Shown here piece by piece: positions 44,101-57,696 of a stretch of 64,000 bases of DNA (positions are counted from its first letter, which is position 1; every line of letters starts with the position of its first letter). The stretch is from Dicaeum eximium (Eukaryota > Chordata > Aves > Passeriformes > Dicaeidae), in NCBI GenBank assembly GCA_013396995.1, contig VWZP01008345.1:1430551-1494550 (forward strand), written 5' to 3'. A model generated the notes under the pieces. It did not search any database and was not told where the DNA came from. It saw only the letters and a list, made by a program, of their open reading frames with translations. The translations under genes were made by a program, and so were the position numbers.

Positions 44101-47100
44101 GGGAACACACAGTAGAATGTTGGCCAGAGCACTCAGCATATGCTCAGCAGAGCTGACCTGGGCCATATTTGTGTTCAGCAGAGCTTGCAATTTCATCTTG
44201 CATCTGTGACAAAAGTATGAAGGTCACTTGTGTTAGGAATTATACTTTTCATTTAAATGGCCTTCTGTACCTTGATGTGCAGTACCAGTGTGAGAATGAG
44301 TTGTAGATCTAGAATATGACACTTATTTAAAATTGTCTGTTTACCAGTGCTGCCTTTCTGTGTATCTTCTAAAGTGTTATGTGTAGTTCTTGGGGTTTGC
44401 ATACTCAATTGCTTTTTTATTTGTGAAGGATGATTTCAGATGCAGTGGTCTTTCAGAAGAGCAGGCTCTGTGCAGCAGGCTGTTCCTCCTGAGGCAGTTA
44501 ACTCCCTGCTCCTGTGGAATAAGTTGTCTAGTACTTAGTGGAAAATCACTGATGTTCAGTGTTATTCCTCTGCATGTCATAGCTCTTCCTGAGGAATTTT
44601 GTTTCAGGGTTCCAACAGGAGATGTGGCTTTGTTGGGATCAGCTTATCACAGGTAGTATGAATGACCAAGCAGTGATTCCTGGCTCCTGCTGAGCTTGAG
44701 ACCACTGAAATGTTTTTCTCTAATTGGAGCACTGACTATACATGGAATCAACCCAAGACCACATGAAGGTGCTCAAATGAAACAGTACTTCTGAATAGAA
44801 TAAAACAGATAAAGTAAATAAAGTATCCACAATTTAAAGTGGGTGTAAACTTGAGTTCCAGCTGGCATTATTGTTCTAAATGAAGTTGTCTGCTCAAAAA
44901 GTAGTGACATGTAAGTCAGTATGGCATAGTACCAGTGACTTCTGCCCTTTAGGGCCTGTGCTGAGAAACTGTACATGTACAATGCTCCCCTGAGGACAAG
45001 TCATGGTATAGAGCAGCCATTGTGCTGTCCTCTGAAGGAGATGGTGTTGTTTCTGTGATGTGTGCAGAGCTGGCTTTTCAAAAACTGTCTGTAAAACGCT
45101 TCTGGTGATTATTTGTTAAGCACCTTGCAATATACTCAAAAAATACAGTATGCATCTCCCAGCTCTTCTCAGTAGAAAGTTTCTGTGGAACATGATAGGA
45201 AACAATTCTACAAAATTACTTTCTCCTAATGTTTTTTGTGCTATCATGTAGTGACTGTGACAGGAGAAGTTATTTGCCCTTTCATGAACCTGTTTGGATT
45301 GCATGCTGAGAATACAAAAAAAAAGGAGGATGATACAGAGAATGAAGATTTATGTACCATCAGGTCCTAGAGGTGAGTGCTGAAAAGCAATCTCCCAAGC
45401 CATCTGAACATCAGGGTGTTAAAATTAGATTGTAGACATAATTTTCAGGAAAACACATTTCTCTGATGGATGCTCCCAGGCATGTGAGGAAGGAGGGAAA
45501 GGTGGTGGTGGGTTGTGATGTGTTGCTGATCTCCACAGTGAGGGATGGGGACCTCCTGCTCCTAAGATGCAGGCCCTGCCAGCAGCACTTGCATTTCAGA
45601 GAATTTTCCAGTGCTTTAAAAACAACAATACCAAACTCAAACAAGAACAAGATTCTGAACCCCATATAATCTGAATACTCTTATTAGAGTGTCCTGTTAA
45701 TGGGTCTGCCTGGACTGGGAGGGTCAGTGCCATTTTAAAAAGGAACATTTTCATTCCACTTGGTGTCTGTAGATGTCTTTCAAGTGGATGTAAAAATGTG
45801 ACAGAGCAAAGTGTTTGAATTGTGCTTGGGTTCTGTAATCGACCAGGCCTTAAGGCACAAGAAAAATCAATAGAAAGGCATTGTTGTAATGGATTAATTT
45901 TGCGCTTACTCAATCACTCAGCATTTAAACATATGGAACTATTTTATGTGTAGGAAGAATCTCATGAAAGAAAGCTGTGTCAGCCTGGTTATTTGAGCCT
46001 GCCAGAGAAGACATGAGAGACCCAATTGTTTTTGTCCATAGAGGAACGGATGTTTTACATCTGCTTTTTAACAAATATAAACTCATGCTGCTCCTGTTAG
46101 GTGCATGTTTTGTTTTCTCTTTAGCATGTGAAGATACAGAACTATTAGTCTGCCTTCCACCAAATCCTGTTGAATTCCTCACTCTCTAATTAGAGTTAGG
46201 TAAGAAATACCTGATTATAGAGTACAGATCTGGGAGCCAGTAACTTTCAAATCTAGCATCTGCCATGGCTGACTTTGGATTTTGGCAAATTATTGTGGTA
46301 GTACCCCAATTTCTTCCTCTGTAAAACAGAGGTGGTGTCTTTATCACAGTAACTTCAATTAGCATTAGAATCAAAGCTTTAATTTCATTTTGTTTTTGAC
46401 TTTTGTTTCCTATCACAGTTTTACTTTATCAAACTAAGGGAAACAATCACAGAATAACAGGCATTTCATTAGTAGCTGCTTTGGATAAGGTACATGAGTT
46501 TCAGATATTTGGAATAACCTTTTTATTTACTTACCAGCAGTGTGCACAGTTCCTACAGAATTAAATTGTATTCAGTATTTGCAGATTTTTTTGTCCATCC
46601 TGTGCTTTACTCAAGAAGTATATAACTGTAAAGCTGCTTTATACACAGATGATTTGTCTGTGGGAAAGGTGCCTTGTTGAAACTTCAGCTTTGTGGCTTC
46701 AGGAAGTTACCTGAGTTTCCTCTCTGTTTTTTTAAATCAGCTTAGACCTGATTTGAGGTGTGTGTATTACATTTGTTGCCACAAAGTTATACAAAATCAA
46801 CACCAGTAACTTGAATGTATGAGTCTTAAAGTAAGGATTCAGTTGTGTATTCTGCAAAACAAAGATTTAAAATTGTCTGAAATAATAAAAAAAAGGAATC
46901 CTGTTAATGGCTGGCATTTATTAAAAACATTTGTATCATTAGTTTCCAGCCAGCACTTACATGTGAGCAGCATTATGTAAACTCCATTTGTACTTTTGCC
47001 AAAGCAAAGAAGATCAGTAGGTCAAACTTTTAAGCTTGACCTACTTTTTTTTTCATAGGTACTTCACAACAGCTCAACTTTTTCCTATTTATTTTCATGC

Positions 47101-50100
47101 AGGGCAGTGCATAGGATTTTCATCTTAGGCAGGAGTTCTTCACCTCGTTCTTGAATCCTTTTCAAACAGTGGTTGAGACCTTTGTGTTTCTGAAGAATGT
47201 AACTGGAGTGAGTCATGGGTGAGGAAGTACATTGAACTTCACAGAGAATAAATCCTGCTATCTATTTTAGAAACGGATACAAAATGATGTTTGTAGTATG
47301 GTGGAACAGATACAACATGGAGGCTGTTTTATTCTTCTACAAAGTAATTTGGGAAAACTATAACGTTATGTAAAATTTTTAGTTCATACAATTTTATATT
47401 TAAAAATAATTTTCTTATTACCTAGTTGTGAGTTGTTATTGTCATTCAGAGTGCCTACAAATTTAGTAATTGACAGAGTTTTTTATTAGCAAGGGCTATA
47501 TGCAGGAAGAAAGTTATTTGATAATTTTGCAGCAATCCCCTTATGTATGCTACAGCTGCTTTGCTCAATTTCACTTTTCTTCCCCAAGCCTCTGACTGAT
47601 GGAGATATACACAGATCTGAAAAACTGGAGATATGGCCAAGAAGAGGATCTGTGCAGGGTACGTGTCTATTCTAAGGAGAAGGGAAACAAGCTAGACTGG
47701 CAAAGCACCCGTATTGGCCTGATTCTGTAGGGATCTATATGGAATCAATGGTCATAGGTTCTATCCCTTCTCAGGGTGAAGCTTTTGGGCTCTTCCTATG
47801 GTGCCATATTTTATTTCCTGTCTGATGTATTCTCTTGTATACATATTTTAAATTTTGTAAGTAGAGTTGATGACAAGAGTTTGGTCTCTCTTGGGTACCC
47901 TAGGAAATGTCTGATTGGGATGTTTTGTCTGTGGGATGGCTAATCCAGTAGGAAATGCTTGCTGCTAAGAGTTCGAGGTTCAAAATCCACAGAGTGTGTA
48001 GAGCCTGGTTCCTGTCTTTGAGCAAAACATACTGAGTCTGTTCCATCTGGGTCCTTGGGGTGATTTAAAATGCTCCCTTGTGAGGCCATCAAAAGCCTCC
48101 CAGTGATTCACTGCAGTATTCAAAGCCAGCACAGCCAAGTGCAATAGGCAACAGTTGGCTGCTACCCAAAAACCTCATGGTAGCTGCAGTTCTATGCCAT
48201 AAATTACAAAGCACTTTGGGATCATTAAGGATGACAGTCTCTCAAGGTGTAGTGATTAATACCCCACTTGGAGGTTTAAATACTTGTCCAGTTGAAGACA
48301 GTTCACATCTGGCCTTGAACTCACTTGATGGTGAGCAGTTCTTTGTGCCATTGTTTGCACACTGCATTGAAAGGGCTGGGCTGTCTCTGAGCTTGGTACA
48401 TCCAAGAATTTAATAATCAAATAATTTAAAAATCAAAATAATTTAATAAGTCAGGTGGGTTATTTCTGCAGTGCTCATCATGGAGCCAGCTTCCCAGTTT
48501 GTATTCTTGCAGTTCTTAGTCCTGGGCTTTCCTTTCTTCCGCCCAGGTTGTTCTAGAGTGGTTTCCACTTCTCTTGCTATGACTACTTTTTGCTATTGGC
48601 AGCAATGTAATTTAGTTGTATTTTAAGGAATAGGTGTGGGATGAGAACAGGACAACTGATCATTCAGTGTACCTCAGAACTGCTTTGCTGTGAATACTTC
48701 AGAAGGGCTGCTTTGAACCTAGATTCTTTTGTATTTTTCTCAAATTAATGGCATATATACTAAGTTCTGCAATACAATCTTTGTATACACAGAAATGAGA
48801 GGGATCCTGACTTCATTGATAAGCACAGCAAATGTACAAGTAAGGGGGAATGGTTTAATCTGTGACTTCATCGGTGTGAGCTTAATGTATCAAACATTAA
48901 CAACCTCTAATTGTAATGTCTTTATACTAAAGTAAACTGAAGAAAACTCAAAAAGGGTTGTCATGGGCTTCAAGTTTTCTGACGAATGACTTCTGTATAG
49001 TGGGTGACTTGTTTGACTTGAAAATTTGCTTTGATGTATTTGGTCTTCTCTATAAAAATAGAAATACTCTAAATTTAGCATTAAGAGATCTTTTCTTAGT
49101 CATAGAGAATAATCCAATGGTATTGGAGTTCCAGGTCAGCTCCAGAACTGCAACAGTGGAAGAATCTGATTTCCTTTCTTGTAGAGGAGAAAAGGCACTG
49201 CTGCTTCCTCTGTGCCTGTTGATGTGAGGAGCATTGTAGGCATTTCATGCTGTGGGGGAAGAGAAGTCACAAGGGTGAAGGAAGAACTTTTTTGTTTTCC
49301 TTAGGTTGAATTGCATTCTGAAACAAATTGTGCACCTAAATTCATGCAGTAACGATGTGCTCCCCATCGTAGAAACTCGTGGGAAGAAGCATGTTTCACT
49401 TTGTTTTTTTAAACCCACACTTAATTCAATTTTAAAACTATGCAACAAGATTGTACAGGAAACCTGAAGAGATTGAAAGGCCAGGAATTTCTAATGTGGT
49501 CCCATAAATTCTTTCAGTGGAATATTACTGGGTCACTCAGCAATTTCAAGAAGCACCCTGAAGCTTAATACATGAAAAATGGTAAAATAAAGAGAGTAAA
49601 GGCCAGAAGTAGCAGTTGCTTTTCACAAACAGGAGTCTGTTGACTTATGCCCAATGTAATCTGAAGTAAATGTTCCTTGTAAGTAGATGTTCAGTAAGAT
49701 GAAGTTGGTGATAAGAACAGAGGATCTCTTGGTTGTTTATATAAAACCTAAAATTAGAGTGAATCTGTTTCAGAATGTCAATATAACAACTGTATAAACA
49801 TCTGCTAACAGATACATTCTTTGGAGCACTATATAACATTTGGTTGCTTTTCAAGAACAGTCCTACTTGCTCAGAAAGGACTGAGCCTTGCTGTTTCAAT
49901 AAAATCATATTTTACTTCAGTGAAGTGCAAATTTAACTGTTCAGGAATGGTCTGTCTTCTCTTATACTTGTAAAAAAAAAAAAAAAGATAACTCTCCAGA
50001 CTCTAAGTCTATTTTTGTAGATGCCAATTTGTGATAAGGGAGAAAGTGTTATCACTACACAGACAGCACCTGTTAATTGCCTAAATAATTCAGTCTTAAA

Positions 50101-53100
50101 TTATGCAGTCTTCTGAAACAAGGACTTGCCCAAGCAAAAGCAATAAGAAAATACATGCTTGAGGATAAATCCTAAATATTCTTCCTGCATTCCTATTCTT
50201 CTTTGTTTTTAATGTTCTTGTTGTGATGTAAACAGCAAGTAAATGCTTAAATTTGATAATTATTACTGCAGAAGAAGGTTGAGGTTTGGTTTGATTTGGT
50301 TTATTTTCCAATTTTATTTGCCTTTTGTATTGGTGGGGGCTTGAAATATTAATTAGCCAGGAAACTGTGTGCCAGCAGTCCTGAAGGACAGGCTGTATGT
50401 AGTTAAGCTGTATCTCAGTCTGTCTTTCAGCACATCAAGTGTTACTTGTAGATAATAAATTCTTGGCCGTGCACCTAATCCCTGTTTGAAGTGCAGTTTA
50501 ACCTGTATTCCCAGTTGTTACAAGCATGTCATACACAGATTTGGCAACAGTTAAAAAGCACCTTTAGGAGTAAAAACAAAGGTTAAGTTTTATTTTACTT
50601 GAAATATTATTTTGGTTGCAATGAAATACATTCTTTGGGCAAATAGGTGCTGTTCTTCAGTTGATAAAAGTGCCTTATGAAATAAGAAAGGATCTTGTAT
50701 ATCCCCAGTGAGTACAGTATTGGTAACCTGTGTTCCAAGGAAGGACTTGCAAGACCAGAAATGTGCTTAATCTTTCCAATTTTTCTAGTGGTTTTAATGA
50801 AGGATTAGTTCTATCTGCAAACCTCCCTTCTCCTGTCCTCATTGCTATAAATACAATCCTGCCATCACTTCTGTGATGTAAAGAAACTGCCACAATTGTT
50901 AGTACATTTGGTTTGGAGTTGGAATGTTTTGTTCTTTATTTAGCGTAGTCTGTTGTACTTTCAGGTAATCTGAGCTTAAAATATCCTGTCACTAGTGGAC
51001 CAAGAGAAAGTTATGCTCAGGTGCAGGCAAACACTGAAGCACATAAGGTGTATTTAGGTTGTTTGCAGAGCAGACACCAGAACTTTGCAAATGTGTTTCT
51101 AACCATATAAATGCCAAAATGCATTTCAACACTTCTCTTTTCACCTTCACCACTGGGTGATTCATGAGGCCATGGAAGAGCCAGATCAGTGGGTGTCCTG
51201 GGAGCATGTCTGATGCAAGCTGAGATCAGTACAAAGCACAACAGTTATGTCTGACAGAGGAAGATGATCCTTATTCTTCATGAATTTAATTTGTTAAAAT
51301 GCACAAGCAGTCTTGGACCTGAATTTTCCCCCTATGTTGAATGCCTTTGTCACTACGTTAGAGAAATTGCTTTAGGCTGTAACCAGGAAGGTTGATACTT
51401 ATTTTCTCTCCATGAATAAAAAGAGGGAGAACAATAGAGTACTTTAGTTGGTGTGGTTTGGGAATTTTGGTGTATCCTTCCTGATCTGCTTGAGCATATC
51501 AAATAAGTTTGTAACTCAGCTAACTTGGGGAAATTATGCTTTTGGATATGCAGGAGTTAAAAATAGAGGGCTCTGAAGTTCAGTTATTTCAGCCTGTGAA
51601 CAGACCATCTTATAAGACACCTGTGTGGAAGGTGATCTACAGCGCTGTGAGATCCAGAATTTTCTGCAATTTTTGTTGTTCTGGTTGTGCTGTGTTTGTG
51701 GCAAACCCTGGTGCTGCCACTGCTGTCCCAGCCTGGTCACCTCATGTCACTGGCTCCTGTTGGTGCTGCAGCCTCAGAGACTGCACATCACCTGTAGAGC
51801 TGCAGGTGCTGAGCAGATCACTTCTGAGAAGGTTGGGGTAGGGTCGTGTGGTGTGTTGGATAAAGAGGTAGCATTTTACAGCTCTGTCTGAAGCCAAACT
51901 AACTGTTAAAAAGAACACAAGCTCATCAGATGTTAAATGGCAGAACAGCTGTGGGTGTCATAGCTTGTGGCTTTCAGCTGAACATATGGTGTAAAATGGT
52001 GTGGCTGACTCCAAAAATCACTTCTAAATATTGACACTGCCTTTGATCTTTCTTTTTATAGTCAGTGAATTTTGTCAATTTTGAGTAGCTCTGCTTCGGT
52101 TGGAGGAAAAATGGAAATAACTGGATTCTTTGTTTGTGTTTTAAACTAAATAAAACATTGCTTTCTTATTTTAGGAAAGTTCTCTTTTTTTTCCAGGCCC
52201 TTGCCACTTCAGAAACTGTAAAGATTCTAGTCACTGACAAAATTGTTCCATTGTGAAAATGCTTATAATGTTAGAAAATAAACAACCTGAAGGATGCAGT
52301 TTATTAGAGATGCTTTTAACCAACATTTCATTAATGCTGTCTTCTGAAGCAGGAATGAATACCTTCTTCTGAAGGAAAGAATACCTTCAGCACAGGCAGA
52401 TTTCTTGGCTCTGATATGAGAGAACACACAGCCTTTGTTGTGTCAGGAAAGTTGTTCCTGTATTAGTGCCTGAGGGTAGCTCTTAGTGGTGATCCATCTC
52501 AAAAAAAAAATTTTAAAAAAGAGGGGTTGCAAAATTTTAAAAAGTTGAGTAGACTCAATACACAAGGAGCAGGGCACTGAAAATTACTAGAATTCAGAAA
52601 TAAAACTCACTTTTTATTGGTCCAAATGTCTGCAATTTAGGCATCTCTTAGAACTAATGTATCATAATGATTGTCATCTGTAGTAATAAACTTTTCTAAT
52701 ATGTGTAAGTCTTTCTCAATAGATGGCCCCTGATATTTTTTCTCTTTGGGAAAGGAAGAGGGAGGAAGCAGACTGTGAGTTTTGTGAAGGGGGGATTTGG
52801 TTTGCATTAGGCATGATACAAACACAGAATTGAAAAATTTTGAGGCAAGTCTTGGCACCAGATGTTATTCAGCAGCAAGGCAGGCTTTTCTGCTGATATA
52901 CCACAACTGTTATGAGATTGGCTTTAGACTTCAAAATTTTGAATTCTTCTCTTTATAAGTCAGTAAGATTTCTGAGGAGTGCCAAAAATGGTACCTAATA
53001 AGTTCAGTTTTCTGGAAGTTAGATTGTTAAATATAATTAAATTGGTAGGTTCCTCATAGCTAACATAAGCTGTGTTTGAAGCTGGAGCTATTACCTCACC

Positions 53101-53270
53101 TGTATGAATATTTTTAAGAATACTTGTTCCTGAAGCAAGTAAACATCCTTTACATCTCTAGAGCAAAAAGGATGATGTATTTCAAAGTGGGTTTGGAAGG
53201 AAGAGAGCATCAGATTGGAGAGAGGGGGATAAATGGAGTAGAAGAGAAATAAAAGGTTGTATAACATAAT

Positions 53271-53312
53271 CTTACAACAAGGGCTCTTACAACAAGGACT
53301 CTTACAACAAGG
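53271..53312. repeat. 15-bp tandem repeat
   Basis: CTTACAACAAGG followed by a variable three bases, repeated at 53271, 53286 and 53301 (about 2.8 copies). The last copy overlaps the start of the 142-bp duplication. Confidence 0.85.
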
Positions 53313-53580
53313 TTCTTAAAAGAGGCCCTCTAGATATAACAGGAACTTGACAAGTAAATCTATGTCTTTATTTAAAAATTACTTTTTGACATTGTATAAA
53401 TATTTTTTAGCTGTTTGCTTCATTCCAATAGAAATCCAGACTCTTACAACAAGGTTCTTAAAAGAGGCCCTCTAGATATAACAGGAACTTGACAAGTAAA
53501 TCTATGTCTTTATTTAAAAATTACTTTTTGACATTGTATAAATATTTTTTAGCTGTTTGCTTCATTCCAATAGAAATCCA
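53297..53580. repeat. Perfect 142-bp direct tandem duplication
   Basis: 53297-53438 and 53439-53580 are identical as far as I can read: both run from GACTCTTACAACAAGG to CCAATAGAAATCCA. It lies in MOSMO intron 1 and contains no coding sequence. Confidence 0.92.
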
Positions 53581-56500
53581 GTGGGTGTATGAATTGATCT
53601 TGCATCTGGTCTTCTTCAAAGTGAGAAATTCCAAAGCTTTTTTCCCAGGGTTATGATACCTATTAGATGATATGAGAGACAAATTGGAGTGAAGGCCAAA
53701 AGCATAAGATTTAGCATACAAAAGACAGGAAAGATAATTTATAATCTGTTTGTTCTGAGCTATTCTATGTTCTGTGCCTTTGCAGCTGATCCTCTCTTAC
53801 TCTTTTCAGCCTTCCTGTGGATTATCCTTTAACATTCATAAGTCTTATTTTAGTGAGTCTTGGTTTCCTGTTAATCTACTACCTGAACAATGTACTGGAA
53901 CATCCGCAGTGAAAGAATCAATCTGTTCTGCTACATCCTGAATGCTGTACTTGCATGGTAACCTCAGAGTTATTTTAGCAACTTAAGTGCTGAAGAGCAT
54001 CTACTCAAACTACATCCATTCCTCACAAAAGTAGTAATTATTTTTGTAAGGACTGTACCAGACCTTGTATTCTCATACTTAATTAGAGACTGGCAGTTGA
54101 TCTCATCTTATATTTTGATTCTTTTATATATCCTTTATACCTACCCAAGTATAACTCAGTTACTGTGTTGTCCTACAGTGACTGAAACACAAATGTGGAA
54201 GACAAGGTGTTAAATTTGCATATAGTTACTTAGTTGCAGTTAATTATGTGTATTTTAATTATGTGTATGTGCTATTTAAAAATGCTCTGATATGATGCTA
54301 TTTGAGGCTGTAAACTTTTAAAAGTTTATTTAGTGGGTCAAGGTTGAAAGTTGAGCTGAGGACTATAATTTACAAGGCTGGAACTGTGAACAGTTGTAGG
54401 TAACAGAGCAATTCTGTGAGGTGGGCCTGGTTCAGGGGGACCTGACATGCCAGACCCCATGATTCTGTTGACTCTTACAGCCTGGGCCTTGCCGTACAGG
54501 ATCTGCTGGTCTTTCCCAGCATTATTAATTCTTTTCTCCTTAGTTTTGCAAACCAGCAGGATGCTGTTATCTTTTTTCCCCTTCACACCAGAGGTAGTGC
54601 TTATCCTACTCAAGCATAACTTTTCCCCTAACTTCTGCGTTGTTTATTCTGAGCATGGCTAATCTCATAAGAGGGTACAGGGCCTGGTTTCTAATGGAGT
54701 TTTGCACTGGAAAAGTAGAATGAACTGTATGGAGTACCTCCAAGACTGTGGTAGGGAATGATCAGTACTGTCAGCTCCCTGGATTTTGGGAAAGGCAGAA
54801 GGGAGAGCCCTCTGTTTCCAAGGAACTACAGAATTCTTAGCAATTTTGCCCAAAACAAAGTACATATAAATAAACCTAAAGAAATCATTCTCTCTTCCCC
54901 CTTTGTATAGCAACATCACTTCAAGTGCCTGTCGCAGGAAAATAAATTCCATATGTAAGAATGGGAAACATCCCACTTCAACTGCCAAATTCCTTTGATG
55001 ACTTTGAAAATTTCTTCTTGGAAGTCCCTCCTCCTTGTTTCCTATATGGGTAGGTGCATTGGAACTGCTCTTTCTGTTAGGTGCACCTATACCTTTTCCC
55101 ATTCAAGTTTATCAGCTGAATAGAACTTAGAAATTTTCCAAAACCAAGCTGTCCTTGTCTGTGGCCCAGGGAGTTACAGGGAATGGCTTAACTGAGCTGC
55201 CCTTAACTTCACATATGTCATTCCCTGGCATGTGACTGTTACTTAACCAGCAGCAATGAATGTTTTAGTGTGCCCAAACAACACAGCTCCATGTACTGTG
55301 CTCATTACTAAAACATAAAACTTTGGCATGTCCTTGCTACACTGGCAGTGCTCTAAGATTTATGTCACCAGCACCTCATTAAGAAACCTCTAAACTGTGC
55401 TTTTCACTTAGCAAAGATGGTTTAACAAGTCCACAATACACTAAAGAAAAGTATCTCCTTTGAGCAGGAACTGCCTGCCAGTCACAACTGGCATTTCCAG
55501 CAGCACCACCCCATCTCATCACGACAGTGAGGGAGGGAGAGCAGGTGGCTCTCAGGGGGCAGTTTCATGTTTTAACCCCCTCACAAGGCATATTGGTCAT
55601 AATACTTATTAAATGTTAGTATTGAGCATTTTGCTAAGGATGTGGTTGATGTATGAGAGGTAGAAGTAAGGAAGCTGTTGTCGAGGAGTGTAAGGGATTG
55701 TAGATGCATTTAATCCCAAGGAATAGCATTTTGTCTAAAATGATGGTAAAGACTAAACAAATTTTCAAGTTGGCACAGTAGGGGAGTGCAGAGGAGGAGC
55801 AGGTACCCCAGGCTGAGCAAGAGCAGTTCTGAGGGTTTGTGCCTTGGAGGTTCATGTGTCAGCATAGCTCCTGAGCTCAGGGACCTCCTAACATTTGACC
55901 CCACCTCATTCACTGCATCTTGCTTTTACCATATTCGTTGTTTCTTGTTCTGTGGTAAGCTACTCGTGGCAGTGGCACCTCTCCTGTGTCCATCTGGCAC
56001 ACTTGGTCCCGTGTGTCCTGGCACTCAGATAACAGATGAACACTGAACATCTGAGTGGCCATTATTATGCTGCTGCTTTCCAGCCGTGCTATCGCTGTGC
56101 CACTTTTAATAATTCAGAAGTGATGGAGAGGAGGGGGAGTTAAAGGGCTGCAGCAATCTTTGTTTCTCTCTGTAAAGTGTGATTCCTCCTTGGTGGCTCT
56201 GTAGTTACCAGGGAAACAAGAGAGGGATGGCAGAGCACTGCGGGGCTGGAGTGGGACTTGGGGGTCAGCTCCATGGCAGTTGCACATCTGCACCAGGGGG
56301 GAAAATGAGGGCTTGCCTTTCCTTGGTTTGGTGCCCTTCCCCCTCTTTTCCTCAATGGTTTTGTGAAACTTAATTGTTAAATGGGTGATGCTCCTCAGCA
56401 TTGGTGTGTTTGTTGAAGAGCCTTTTTATCACTGATTCTCGTAAAAATATGCAGTGTCGAAAAATGGGCATTACTAGTGGTTTTGAGGAGTTGGATGATC

Positions 56501-57674
56501 ACAATATCTTTTCTCTGAAATTAACTGAAGCCCTGGTTATACACAGACTGTCACTACTGAGAGGTTTTTTATTGTGTTAGAAATGCTTAGACACTTCAGG
56601 GAATAGATTTACTGGAAAAGACTAAGGACCACTTCAGTAACATTTACTCAGTGTAGCATCCTCTGATTTGATAAAGGTGGAATTTCATTTTTAGTAATTA
56701 GCATATCTATCCTAATCACCTGCTCTAGCTGTACTGACCTGAATGATGCCAGTCTGGGAAGCTCTGGAAGCCCCTGCACCTCAGGGTTGTCACTGTGGCT
56801 GCCGAGGGCTGAGCCGTGCAGGCAGGGGGAGGTGGGTGGGCAACTGTGTTTACCCCACTGCAAATGTTCAGGGCTGGATCCATCTTTGAGCTGCCTCATC
56901 CACTGGCCTTGGCTGTGCTGTTTGTTCCATACCTGTGTTACGTGCTTAGATTTTCAGCAATTACGCTGAAGTAGTTCTGAGAGGATGACTTAAAAATATT
57001 CGGTGGAACTTGGTGATTGGTTTGAGATGGGCTGTTGAGCTGTTCTCTAACTACAGGCAGAAGGACTCTGTGCAATTTCATATCTCTGTCCCTGTTTTCA
57101 ATGATAGACTAGATAAGGGGAAACAAGATTTTCTGTAACAAGTTTGTTTGCAGCTCCCTGACAACTGTTTGCTTGATTGCTTCAGAATGGGACCACCGGA
57201 ATAAAATACCATATAAACACGCTCTTCTTTTGAATTTCATGGGAAATGAAATTGTTTTTCCACACCAGAGACTTCTTTTGAAGTCTGAATTCAACAGTTT
57301 TGCCACTATGGCATGAGCCCTGAGGTTTCATTTCCTTGTGCTCAGTTTATGCAGACAAGTAAGGTATTCCTGTGTAGTCAACTTGAACTGTAACTGAATT
57401 TATGAGCACATAATGAGGTTGATTTCCCAGTTACCTTTGTGAAACCTTCAGAAATGGTTCACAGACCTCTTGCCCTCCATTTGGCTCCCTAGGGGCTGCG
57501 CACTCAAGGTTCAAAACCTTAAATATATCAACTTCAGATTTGTAATTCATAAAGCAGAGTTAAGAAAAAAATACTTTGTATGTGCTAGCAAAATCTTAAC
57601 CATAAAGCTCAGTATATTTCCTCCAAAATGTCAGATTCTGAAATTTAATTGCTGGAATTTTAAAATAGTGATTT

Positions 57675-57696
57675 AAAAAAAAAAAAAAAAAAAAAA
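57675..57696. repeat. Poly-A run (22 A)
   Basis: Uninterrupted run of 22 A followed by GAAACC. No target-site duplication or retroposed gene body is evident to the left. Confidence 0.9.
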
